This document shows positions 6,501 through 12,917 of a stretch of DNA of 14,914 nt, in pieces. The notes beneath the pieces are model-generated. The model worked only from the letters and a program-made list of their open reading frames with translations. It searched no databases and had not been told where the DNA came from. The stretch is taken from assembly GCA_036679665.1 (NCBI GenBank), contig JAZHEJ010000011.1, positions 1-14,914 on the forward strand, in the 5' to 3' direction. A program made the position numbers and the translations under genes. Position 1 is the first letter of the stretch, and the number at the start of each line of letters is the position of its first letter. The stretch is from Tethybacter castelli (lineage in GTDB: Bacteria; Pseudomonadota; Gammaproteobacteria; Tethybacterales; Tethybacteraceae).

Positions 6501-7334
6501 CTAAAATCGCGACATTATCATCCGATCAAAGACCCGATCGCTAAGCCACCTGCGCAAAAACAGTACCGGCTTAGCCAGCTTGCCGGCCACATAGCGCGTG
6601 GCGGGTTTTTGCGTCCGCACGGCCTTGATCACCAAATCTGTGATCACCGCCGGATCGGATCCGTTGGCAAAATTAGGATCATCTTGAAACATTGTGACCA
6701 TCTTTTGGACCATGGCGGCGTAGGCGCCTTGTTCCGAACGCTTTATCAGCGCAGGGATCATAAGGTCCCCAAACTCGGTTTTAATGACCCCGGGTTCAAT
6801 AATCACCACATCGATTCCGAACTGTTTCAATTCAAGCCGCAGGCAGTCGGACCAACCCTCTAAAGCGTGTTTGGAAGCGTTATACCAGCTTCCCAACGGC
6901 GCGTATGTTTTGCCCGCCACCGATGAAATATTAATGATTTTGCCGCCGTGTTTGGCGCGCATCGACGGTATCACCAGTTGCGTCAACCGCGCCAGGCCGA
7001 ACAAATTCACCTCAAATTGATAGCGCGCGTCGTCAAGGGCGGTATCCTCCACCGCTCCGAACAAACCAAATCCCGCATTGTTGATAAGAACATCCACCCC
7101 GGCGTGGTCGCGGTCAATGGTACCGACGGCATCGGTGATGTCGGCATCTTTGGTGATGTCCATTTTGATCAAGATGGCGCCCAGCTCTTGCAAGTCGCTC
7201 ATGTGGTCGGTTCGTCGCGCGGCCGCATAGACGACCATCCCCTCTTTAATCAGCGCCTTGGCGAAATCTTTACCCAAGCCGGACGATGCGCCGGTAACTA
7301 GCGCAACTTTTTGCGCCTGCTTGTTTTTCACCAT
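6501..7334 (-). CDS. Classical short-chain dehydrogenase/reductase
   Basis: This 277-residue NAD(P)-dependent oxidoreductase has a Rossmann fold. The cofactor loop TGASSGLG is at 14-21, an Arg pair at 40-41 after the second strand suggests NADP preference, NNAG is at 85-88, catalytic Ser138 is in ISSVAG, and YxxxK is Tyr151-Lys155. EPGVIKTEF near 180 is the usual substrate-side segment. The C-terminal part is basic and partly hydrophobic (VLFLRRWL), which may allow membrane association. The substrate cannot be deduced. The gene converges on the ispE/tRNA operon; only 15 bp separate the two stops and no convincing terminator was seen between them. The ATG start lacks a clear ribosome binding site. 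It is a stand-alone gene with a possible own promoter (7358-7386). Confidence 0.85.
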   Translation of the reverse strand: MVKNKQAQKVALVTGASSGLGKDFAKALIKEGMVVYAAARRTDHMSDLQELGAILIKMDITKDADITDAVGTIDRDHAGVDVLINNAGFGLFGAVEDTALDDARYQFEVNLFGLARLTQLVIPSMRAKHGGKIINISSVAGKTYAPLGSWYNASKHALEGWSDCLRLELKQFGIDVVIIEPGVIKTEFGDLMIPALIKRSEQGAYAAMVQKMVTMFQDDPNFANGSDPAVITDLVIKAVRTQKPATRYVAGKLAKPVLFLRRWLSDRVFDRMIMSRF

Positions 7335-7357
7335 CGTAACATTGCGGGTTCAAGCAT

Positions 7358-7386
7358 AAATAATGAGTTCGTTGATCAATATGCAA
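7358..7386 (-). promoter_or_regulatory. Possible sigma70-like promoter for the SDR gene
   Basis: On the minus strand TTGCAT (7386-7381) is followed after 17 bp by TTATTT (7363-7358), 24 bp upstream of the SDR start. The -35 is fair and the -10 weak. No experimental support; the assignment rests only on spacing and position in an AT-rich gap. Confidence 0.3.
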
Positions 7387-7425
7387 GTTTTGCTAACGAC
7401 TATATTGATGGGCAAACCTGGCAAG

Positions 7426-8358
7426 CTAGTGTTGAAAACAGTTGTCATTGTGCCAAGTTAGCAAATCACGATTGGGTTGAAGGTCAAGGTGCTTCGACGT
7501 AACTTCCGGTGTTACGATCGATTTACCATGTAACGCGTAGTAGTCTTTGCCGTTGGTGAACTCCTTGCGGATAGACTTGCTCACCTCGAATTTGAGCTTG
7601 GGCGTCACGGTAACATAACCCGCGTCGAACAGACTATGGATATCACGCCTAAGCAAAAGCCCGTTGCTCACGTCGTGGCTGCCGCCTGCGCTGTACGGCA
7701 TGATATGCGCCGCTTCCAAGGCCGGCAAAGTTCGTTCTTGGGTAACCGCGCAACGTTGGTTATAGGCTTCGATAATCTTGACACGAAACATGGCTTGACC
7801 AATTCGTACCGATACTAAATGCGGTTTGCCGTACCTCCCCGTTTTTTCGTTTTCTGGTTCGATAAAACGCTGGCGAATTCGATCTTGTACCTGGCGCCAC
7901 AAATTTAGGCCTATATGTTCGTCAGTGTCATAGGTTTTGTACGAAACGATATTGGGCTTCCAATCTTCAGGCACATCGATCCACTGGTCTTCGGTGAAAT
8001 AGAAAGGTTGCGCCAAAATTCTGCACCCGATTGACATCGTGACAGATGTCTCGGAATTTTTAGTGCGGTAGCGTTTAATCCGAGCGTATAACTCCTGCGC
8101 CGAATCGACGCCGTTGCCTTCCTTGAAAATTTCCCAAGCCACGGAGCACGGCAAATTGTTGGCATAAGTAAAGATGCCGCAACCGGCAATTTTGTTGTAA
8201 GGAGCGTGCAACTTGAACAGGAGCATTTCTCCAGGCTGCAAGGCGCGAAAATTGGTTGAAGAGGGCGACCAAAAATTGATCTCTTGAATATTTTGGCGCT
8301 GGCGCAAAAAGTCGAACCATTTATAGTCGGTTACCGCTACGACTAGTTTGATTCCCAT
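7426..8358 (-). CDS. PUA/EVE-like plus HNH endonuclease, possible modification-dependent restriction enzyme
   Basis: The protein has 310 residues. The C-terminal part carries a beta-beta-alpha-metal HNH nuclease: YNQRCAVT near 199-206, then AAHIMPYSAGGSHDVSNG with His218 and Asn232, and RRDIHSLFDAG with His241. Only one of the structural CxxC cysteines is present (Cys203), as in many HNH proteins of this group. The N-terminal half (about 18-80) has NFWSPSSTNFRALQPG followed by a hydrophobic strand, a Lys and GCGIF, a pattern like EVE/PUA-like domains, which read modified bases. EVE/SRA-type HNH fusions are known modified-DNA nucleases, so a defence role is inferred, not shown. No methylase or partner gene lies nearby. 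By eye its G+C is lower than in neighbouring genes, and there is no recognisable ribosome binding site, which fits acquisition by transfer. Confidence 0.75.
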   Translation of the reverse strand: MGIKLVVAVTDYKWFDFLRQRQNIQEINFWSPSSTNFRALQPGEMLLFKLHAPYNKIAGCGIFTYANNLPCSVAWEIFKEGNGVDSAQELYARIKRYRTKNSETSVTMSIGCRILAQPFYFTEDQWIDVPEDWKPNIVSYKTYDTDEHIGLNLWRQVQDRIRQRFIEPENEKTGRYGKPHLVSVRIGQAMFRVKIIEAYNQRCAVTQERTLPALEAAHIMPYSAGGSHDVSNGLLLRRDIHSLFDAGYVTVTPKLKFEVSKSIRKEFTNGKDYYALHGKSIVTPEVTSKHLDLQPNRDLLTWHNDNCFQH

Positions 8359-8463
8359 CGTAAGTTTAAGTTTAATCTATCGCGACAGGTTCATATCGCA
8401 AGGCCGGACGCGGTAGCTGGCAAGCCCTGTTTTAGTCAATAAACAACGGCTAATATTTAGCTT

Positions 8464-8549
8464 GCAACATCCGGCATAAGCTGTTGCGTAATTGCCCGAG
8501 TCGCTCGGGCAGGTTGCAACGAGCAGCTTTGGCAAACTGCTCGGCAACC
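8464..8549. repeat. Three consecutive hairpins between the HNH gene and bmp, including a likely bmp terminator
   Basis: The 202-bp gap 8359-8560 holds three inverted repeats. First, GCAACA (8464-8469) with TGTTGC (8482-8487). Second, a perfect 7-bp stem with a 3-base loop, 8494-8500 with 8504-8510. Third, a long stem: 8512-8517 with 8544-8549, then 8520-8526 with 8537-8543, then 8528-8530 with 8534-8536. The third begins 11 bp after the bmp stop and could end the bmp transcript, but no T-run follows on either strand, so classical intrinsic termination is uncertain. The GTTGC/GCAAC word recurs in hairpins 1 and 3. Confidence 0.6.
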
Positions 8550-8560
8550 TTTAGCGTCGC

Positions 8561-9616
8561 TTAGTTGGGCAACTGATCGTTTACGCCGCGCACATACCAG
8601 TTCATTTGCAATAATTCGCCGTCATCCGCGACCGCGCCTTCGGCAACGCGCAATTGGTCTTCTTGATCGTAAATCGGTCCGGTAAACGGATGATACGCGC
8701 CCGAACTTATCATCTGCATGGTTTTAGTCGCTTCGTTGGCGATGTTGTCAGGCATGTTTGCAAACGGAGCCATAACCACCATACCGTCATCGAGACCGCC
8801 CCAAGTGTCTTGGGATTGCCAGTTGCCGTCCAACACAGCACCGGTGCGCTTAATGTAATATGAAGACCATTCGTCGATGATGGACGTCAGTTGAGCATCC
8901 GGCGCGAATTTGACCATGTCGGAAGCTTGTCCGAAGCCGACGATGCCTTTTTCCTGGGCCACTTGCAAAGGTGCGGTTGAATCGGTGTGTTGCACCATTA
9001 TGTCGGCGCCTTGGTCGATCAAAGTCTGGGCGGCCTCGGCTTCTTTGCCCGGGTCATACCACGAATTTACCCAGATGATCTTGACCTGGAAATCCGGATT
9101 GACCGTCTGCGCGCCTAACATAAACGCATTAATTCCGCGCACCACTTCAGGGATCGGAAACGACCCGATGTAGCCGGCAACTCCGCTTTTGGAAAGTTTG
9201 GCGGCGATCTGACCGATTATGTAGCGTCCTTCGTAAAAGCGCGACGAGTAGGTGGAAACATTGTCCGCGCGCTTAAAGCCGGTGGCATGTTCGAAATGAA
9301 CATCCGGAAACTTTTGGGCGACCTTGACGGTCGGGTTCATGTAGCCGAACGAGGTGGTGAAGATCAGCTTATGTCCGTCCCGCGCCAAACGTTCAATCGC
9401 GCGTTCCGCATCCGGCCCTTCCGAAACACTTTCCATATAGGTCGTTTGCACCTTGTCGCCAAAGGTCTGTTCGATGGCTTGGCGGCCGCGGTCGTGTTGG
9501 TAGCTCCAGCCGTGATCGCCAATCGGTCCGACATAGACGAAGCCGACTTTCAACGGCTCCTGAGCGTAAGCGGCGCTTAGCAATAAAGCGCAAATAAGAG
9601 GGATTATTTTTTTCAT
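8561..9616 (-). CDS. BMP-family periplasmic substrate-binding protein of an ABC importer
   Basis: This 351-residue protein of the Bmp/PnrA/Med family usually binds purine nucleosides for ABC import. A signal peptide with Lys2-Lys3, a hydrophobic core and a cleavage site after SAAYA (about residue 18) sends it to the periplasm. Diagnostic segments are KVGFVYVGPIGDHGW at about 23-37, YQHDRGR, FTTSFGYM near 86-93, HFEHATGF, YIGSFPIPEV near 149-158 and QHTDSTAP near 209. A good ribosome binding site, AAGGA, lies eight bases before ATG 9616. The ATPase that should energise it is encoded at 13770 on the opposite strand, separated by the arabinose-lipid operon. The upstream 290 bp may carry a structured leader. 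The actual ligand is inferred from the family only. Confidence 0.9.
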   Translation of the reverse strand: MKKIIPLICALLLSAAYAQEPLKVGFVYVGPIGDHGWSYQHDRGRQAIEQTFGDKVQTTYMESVSEGPDAERAIERLARDGHKLIFTTSFGYMNPTVKVAQKFPDVHFEHATGFKRADNVSTYSSRFYEGRYIIGQIAAKLSKSGVAGYIGSFPIPEVVRGINAFMLGAQTVNPDFQVKIIWVNSWYDPGKEAEAAQTLIDQGADIMVQHTDSTAPLQVAQEKGIVGFGQASDMVKFAPDAQLTSIIDEWSSYYIKRTGAVLDGNWQSQDTWGGLDDGMVVMAPFANMPDNIANEATKTMQMISSGAYHPFTGPIYDQEDQLRVAEGAVADDGELLQMNWYVRGVNDQLPN

Positions 9617-9752
9617 GTTATTGTTCCTTGGGGATAGTGGGATTGTGAGAAGATTGATACGCTAGGCAAGCTGTGCGGGGCCTTAAAATTCGACCGTTGC
9701 CGTGGGGTGGAAAATCACGCCGGATAATGCTTGACGCGACAATAAAAGAGAT

Positions 9753-9782
9753 AAAAAAAGATCTTCAGGCAATTTGAAAATC
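9753..9782 (-). terminator. Possible intrinsic terminator/attenuator in the bmp leader
   Basis: Read on the minus strand, GATTTTC (9782-9776) pairs with GAAGATC (9766-9760) through seven pairs, one of them U-G, around a nine-base loop. A run of seven T (9759-9753) follows directly. The stem is GC-poor, so termination may be weak. It lies 137 bases before the bmp start, where a simple end-of-gene terminator has no upstream gene to serve. Confidence 0.4.
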
Positions 9783-9893
9783 GCCAAAAGTCGGGTAGAA
9801 AGAAGAAAGAAAATGGATAATAAATTCATCTTTCAGTGCGATTTATATCATGGAAATTTTCTTACTTGAAATCAGCTTTACCACCACCTGAAG
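9763..9893 (-). promoter_or_regulatory. Possible structured leader (riboswitch-like) upstream of bmp
   Basis: On the minus strand CTTCAGG (9893-9887) is exactly complementary to CCTGAAG (9769-9763). The latter shares bases 9766-9763 with the 3' arm of the terminator hairpin, so the two structures exclude each other. The enclosed region contains an imperfect long hairpin: 9809-9814 with 9856-9861, and 9816-9825 with 9841-9849. No known riboswitch consensus was recognised, and AT-rich sequence gives such pairings by chance fairly easily. Confidence 0.3.
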
Positions 9894-9894
9894 T

Positions 9895-9909
9895 ATTATT
9901 TAAAATAAT
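9895..9909. promoter_or_regulatory. 15-bp AT-only palindrome, possible operator
   Basis: ATTATTT (9895-9901) and AAATAAT (9903-9909) are perfect inverted repeats around one base. It sits just downstream of the candidate bmp -10 element and could be a repressor site; no regulator gene is adjacent. Confidence 0.4.
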
Positions 9910-9914
9910 TCGCC

Positions 9915-9920
9915 ACTATA
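9915..9920 (-). promoter_or_regulatory. Candidate -10 element for bmp
   Basis: The minus strand reads TATAGT at 9920-9915, five of six consensus bases. At 17 bp the -35 position reads CCTGTT, a poor match, so an activator would be needed. Transcription would begin near 9908, about 15 bases before the proposed leader pairing. Confidence 0.25.
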
Positions 9921-10056
9921 TCGGCTAATGCTTTGAAAACAGGATTTTTATCCGACTTGTTGTATTTTTGAATATTTTGTCTTATTGTTTTGAAAAACAG
10001 TTCCAACGTATTTACCGCGCCGTGAGCGACCCGTCAAGCCTTGTGTTTATTACCCT

Positions 10057-10065
10057 TGTGGATAA
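10057..10065 (-). promoter_or_regulatory. Perfect DnaA-box match
   Basis: The plus strand reads TGTGGATAA, the complement of the consensus TTATCCACA. It is a single perfect copy; only two-mismatch relatives were seen nearby. It may be a DnaA-regulated promoter site or chance. Confidence 0.45.
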
Positions 10066-10079
10066 GTTGGGCGCCAACT
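10065..10079. promoter_or_regulatory. 15-bp inverted repeat, possible operator of the arabinose-lipid operon
   Basis: AGTTGG (10065-10070) and CCAACT (10074-10079) are perfect inverted arms around GCG. The repeat abuts the DnaA box and ends eight bases before the proposed -35 of the downstream operon. Confidence 0.4.
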
Positions 10080-10087
10080 GACACCGG

Positions 10088-10117
10088 TTGCTACAGTTAA
10101 AATATGGAGCTGATTAT
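10088..10117 (+). promoter_or_regulatory. Possible sigma70-like promoter of the arabinose-lipid operon
   Basis: TTGCTA (10088-10093) and GATTAT (10112-10117) are separated by 18 bp, each matching the consensus at four of six bases. The start would be near 10124, giving a 5' leader of about 33 bases with the ribosome binding site at 10142. Confidence 0.35.
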
Positions 10118-10141
10118 TTTATTTGCGAACATTGAAGGGGC

Positions 10142-10159
10142 GGAGGACAATATCCTTTG
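10142..10159 (+). promoter_or_regulatory. Strong ribosome binding site with TTG start, possibly folded
   Basis: GGAGG (10142-10146) precedes TTG at 10157-10159 by ten bases and decides this start. AGGA (10144-10147) can pair with TCCT (10153-10156), extendable by two G-U pairs into the start codon, so the site could be partly hidden in a small hairpin. Confidence 0.55.
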
Positions 10160-11599
10160 AATTCTAAAAATTCCGCGCCGCTAGTGGTGGATCTTGATGG
10201 TACCCTTATCAAGACCGATTTGCTGTTGGAAACTTTCAGTCGGTTCATGACCACTCGTCCTTGGCAGGTGTTGCGCCTGCTAAGCTGGCTGCTGTTCGGC
10301 CGTGCCAACCTCAAGGCGCGATTGGCCAAAATCAGCGCGGTTGACGCGTCCGCTTTACCGTATAACCGGTCCGTGCTGTCATGGCTTGCCAAGCAAAAAT
10401 CCAACGGCGCAACCTTGGTATTGGCGACGGCGAGCGATAGCGTGTTGGCGCATGCGATCGCCAAACATCTGGATATATTCGACGAAGTGCTCGCTAGCGA
10501 CGGTACGACCAACCTGCGCGCTCACGCCAAGCGTGACGCGTTGATTGAGCGATATGGCGAACGCGGTTTTGATTATGTGGGCAACAGCACTGGTGATTTG
10601 CCAATTTGGGCGGCGGCGCGCCAGGCTCATATTGTCAGTTCTGATCCTGGGCTGATCGCCAAAGTCAAAGCTTTTGGTAATGCGGGCCAAATTTGGGACG
10701 CTAAGCGAGCTTTTTTCGCCAAGCACGCTTTATACGCGATGCGCCCGCATCAATGGGTAAAAAACCTGCTGATTTTCGTCCCGTTGCTGGTTGCCCATCA
10801 ATATTTGAACTTTCACAGCGTCGCGCAGGCGGTACTCGCCTTTGTGATTTTCGGACTTACCGCATCAAGTATTTACCTGTTCAACGATTTGGCCGACGTT
10901 GATCACGACCGCCATCATCCACGCAAGAAAAATCGCCCGTTCGCGTCCGGCGATCTTAGTTTGCTCTATGGCTGGCTGCTGTTTCCGCTGTTGCTGGCAA
11001 CCGCGATTGGCGTTGCGTTCTTGTTGCCGCCGGCGTTTACCGGTTATATGCTGGGCTATGTCGCGCTTAGTGTCAGCTACAGCATGCTTCTCAAACGAAT
11101 TGCGATGCTGGATATTCTGGTGCTGGCGGGACTTTATACCCTGCGCATCATCGCCGGGGCGGCGGCGATCGCGGTACCTTTGTCGTTCTGGTTGCTGACT
11201 TTTGCGATGTTTATTTTCGCAAGCTTAGCTTTTATCAAGCGTTTTTGTGAGCTTAAGCAACTAAAGGACAGCGGCGACACGACCGCGCTTCGAGGGCGCG
11301 GGTACGAGCCCGACGACACGCACCTAATCGCTTTGCTAGGTGTTGCGGCCGGCTATGTCGCGGTATTGGTACTGGCTTTGTATATCCAGGACAATTCGAC
11401 CGTGGAGTTGTATCGCACCCCCAAAATTATTTGGCTGGCCTGTCCGGTGGTACTTTATTGGGTTTCGCGAATCTGGCTGATCGCTCATCGCGGACGAATG
11501 TATGATGATCCGATCGTTTTCGCATTAAAAGACTGGATCAGCTGGGTGGCGGGCATTTGCTTGGTGATAATTTTCGGATTGGCGCGCTATGCGGCGTAA
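10157..11599 (+). CDS. HAD phosphatase fused to UbiA-type polyprenyl-phosphate phosphoribosyltransferase
   Basis: This 480-residue protein has a HAD domain at about 8-180: VVDLDGT at 10-16 with Asp12 and Asp14, ATAS at 90-93 as motif II, and GNSTGDLP at 142-149 as motif IV. A UbiA prenyltransferase membrane domain follows from about 195 to 478 with roughly eight to nine hydrophobic segments. Its metal/PRPP motif NDLADVDHD is at 243-251, followed by RHHPRKKNRPFASG; LRIIAG at 329-334 and KRFCELKQL near 361-369 are typical of decaprenyl-phosphate phosphoribosyltransferases (DPPR synthase, Rv3806c type). Expected activity is transfer of ribose 5-phosphate from PRPP to polyprenyl phosphate, with the HAD part removing the 5-phosphate. 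HAD-UbiA fusions of this length occur in proteobacteria. The start is TTG with a strong GGAGG box; the end overlaps the oxidase gene by 11 bp. The HAD role is inferred. Confidence 0.87.
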   Translation: MNSKNSAPLVVDLDGTLIKTDLLLETFSRFMTTRPWQVLRLLSWLLFGRANLKARLAKISAVDASALPYNRSVLSWLAKQKSNGATLVLATASDSVLAHAIAKHLDIFDEVLASDGTTNLRAHAKRDALIERYGERGFDYVGNSTGDLPIWAAARQAHIVSSDPGLIAKVKAFGNAGQIWDAKRAFFAKHALYAMRPHQWVKNLLIFVPLLVAHQYLNFHSVAQAVLAFVIFGLTASSIYLFNDLADVDHDRHHPRKKNRPFASGDLSLLYGWLLFPLLLATAIGVAFLLPPAFTGYMLGYVALSVSYSMLLKRIAMLDILVLAGLYTLRIIAGAAAIAVPLSFWLLTFAMFIFASLAFIKRFCELKQLKDSGDTTALRGRGYEPDDTHLIALLGVAAGYVAVLVLALYIQDNSTVELYRTPKIIWLACPVVLYWVSRIWLIAHRGRMYDDPIVFALKDWISWVAGICLVIIFGLARYAA

Positions 11600-12917
11600 T
11601 GCGCAAACCTTGCCGGTGGAAATACATGGTTGGGGGCGCCACCCGCGTTGTTTAGCCCGCCAGGCGACTCCGCTTTCGCTTAGCGAGTGCGTCAGCGCGG
11701 TGGATGAAACCGACAGTCTGATCGCACGAGGGTTGGGGCGCAGCTACGGCGACAGCAGCTTGGGTAAATGCGTGTTGAACATGCGCGGTTTTGATAATTT
11801 GCAGGCCTTTGACGAGCAAACCGGTTTGCTAAGGTGTGAAGCGGGCGTGTCGATAGCTGAAATAGCGCGTGTTTTCGTGCCCAAAGGTTGGTTTGTGCCG
11901 GTTACGCCCGGTACAAGTTGCGTTACGGTGGGCGGGGCGATCGCCAGCGACGTCCACGGCAAGAACCATCATGTTGACGGCAGCTTTTCCGACCACGTTA
12001 CCGAAATTCAATTGCTGCTTGGCAACGGCGAGCAAGTTGCGGCAACGCCGAGCGATCATGGTGAGCTGTTCAAGGCAACTTGCGGCGGCATGGGCCTGAC
12101 CGGTATCATTTTGGCCGCCACGATTCGACTTAGGCCGATCAAATCCAGCTTGATCGACGTTACGGCCGTCAGAACGTCGAACTTGGAGGCGACGCTCGAA
12201 GCGTTTGCCCACCATGACGCCACTTATTCCGTAGCGTGGATCGACTGCATGGCCAAGGGAAAAAATTTGGGCCGCGCGGTATTGCAGCTGGGCGAGCACG
12301 CAACTAGCGGCGGATTTGCGTGCAGCGAAAACCAACCCAAGCTATCGGTTGTTACGGATATGCCGTCTTTTGTGCTCAATCGCCACACGGCCCGCGCGTT
12401 CAACGCGCTTTACTATCATAATCCCGTCCGCAAAACCACCCGCGGCACGGTTTCTTACCCGGCGTTTTTTTATCCGCTGGACGGGCTTGGCAACTGGAAC
12501 CGCTTGTACGGAAAAAATGGTTTTTGCCAATATCAGCTGGTGTTGCCGCTAGCGGTCAGCAACGACGGCTTGCGCACCGTGTTGGAGCATATAACCGGCT
12601 TTGGTTGCCCAACGTTTTTAGCCGTGCTTAAATTGTTCGGCAAGGGTAACGACAACTACCTGTCGTTTCCGATTGAAGGGTACACTTTGACGCTTGATTT
12701 AAAAAACCGACCGGATGAAATGCAACTTATGAACGAGCTTGACGATATTGTGGCCGACTTGGGAGGCCGAATGTATCTGACCAAAGACGCCAGAATGTCA
12801 GAAGCCGTGTTCAAAGCCGGTTATCCGCGCTGGCAACAATTTGAAGAGGTTCGGGCAACCTGGCACGCGACCGGTAAATTCGCTTCGATTCAGTCGCAAC
12901 GTTTAGGCTTAGAGTGA
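11589..12917 (+). CDS. DprE1-like FAD-dependent polyprenyl-phosphoribose 2-oxidase
   Basis: This 442-residue VAO-family flavoprotein should oxidise the 2'-OH of polyprenyl-phosphoribose to the keto intermediate, the first half of epimerisation to arabinose. The FAD-binding part shows ARGLGRSYGDSS at 46-57, PGTSCVTVGGAIASDVHGKNHH between 107 and 128, and GSFSDHV at 131-137, all close to the DprE1 pattern. YLTKDAR at 396-402 carries Lys399, matching the conserved active-site Lys of DprE1. At the place of the mycobacterial Cys387, the target of benzothiazinones, this protein appears to have Thr368 (GYTLTLD at 364-370). ATG 11589 lies within the end of the HAD-UbiA gene; the end overlaps the SDR start as GTGA. 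The length fits the family (about 440-460). Confidence 0.88.
   Translation: MRRNAQTLPVEIHGWGRHPRCLARQATPLSLSECVSAVDETDSLIARGLGRSYGDSSLGKCVLNMRGFDNLQAFDEQTGLLRCEAGVSIAEIARVFVPKGWFVPVTPGTSCVTVGGAIASDVHGKNHHVDGSFSDHVTEIQLLLGNGEQVAATPSDHGELFKATCGGMGLTGIILAATIRLRPIKSSLIDVTAVRTSNLEATLEAFAHHDATYSVAWIDCMAKGKNLGRAVLQLGEHATSGGFACSENQPKLSVVTDMPSFVLNRHTARAFNALYYHNPVRKTTRGTVSYPAFFYPLDGLGNWNRLYGKNGFCQYQLVLPLAVSNDGLRTVLEHITGFGCPTFLAVLKLFGKGNDNYLSFPIEGYTLTLDLKNRPDEMQLMNELDDIVADLGGRMYLTKDARMSEAVFKAGYPRWQQFEEVRATWHATGKFASIQSQRLGLE

Larger units (their letters stand above)
9617..10156. other. 540-bp AT-rich intergenic region between divergent bmp and arabinose-lipid operon
   Basis: No credible coding frame was seen. 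The stretch 9740-10020 is clearly richer in A+T than the flanking genes. It holds a possible bmp leader with terminator and alternative pairing (9753-9893), several palindromes (9895-9909; GGAT-TTTT-ATCC at about 9942-9953; 10065-10079), one perfect DnaA box, two similar words CTTTGAAAACAG and TTTTGAAAAACAG near 9931 and 9987, and a candidate promoter for the plus-strand operon. This is large and structured for a divergent promoter region. Confidence 0.7.

Noticed and set aside
9287..9580. A plus-strand protein gene inside bmp
   Set aside because: It is a reverse-strand shadow of a well-conserved BMP protein and shows no recognisable motif or ribosome binding site.
9617..10156. Chromosomal or plasmid replication origin
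   Set aside because: There is only one perfect DnaA box, no iterons, and no dnaA, gidA, rep or par gene nearby; A+T richness alone is not enough.
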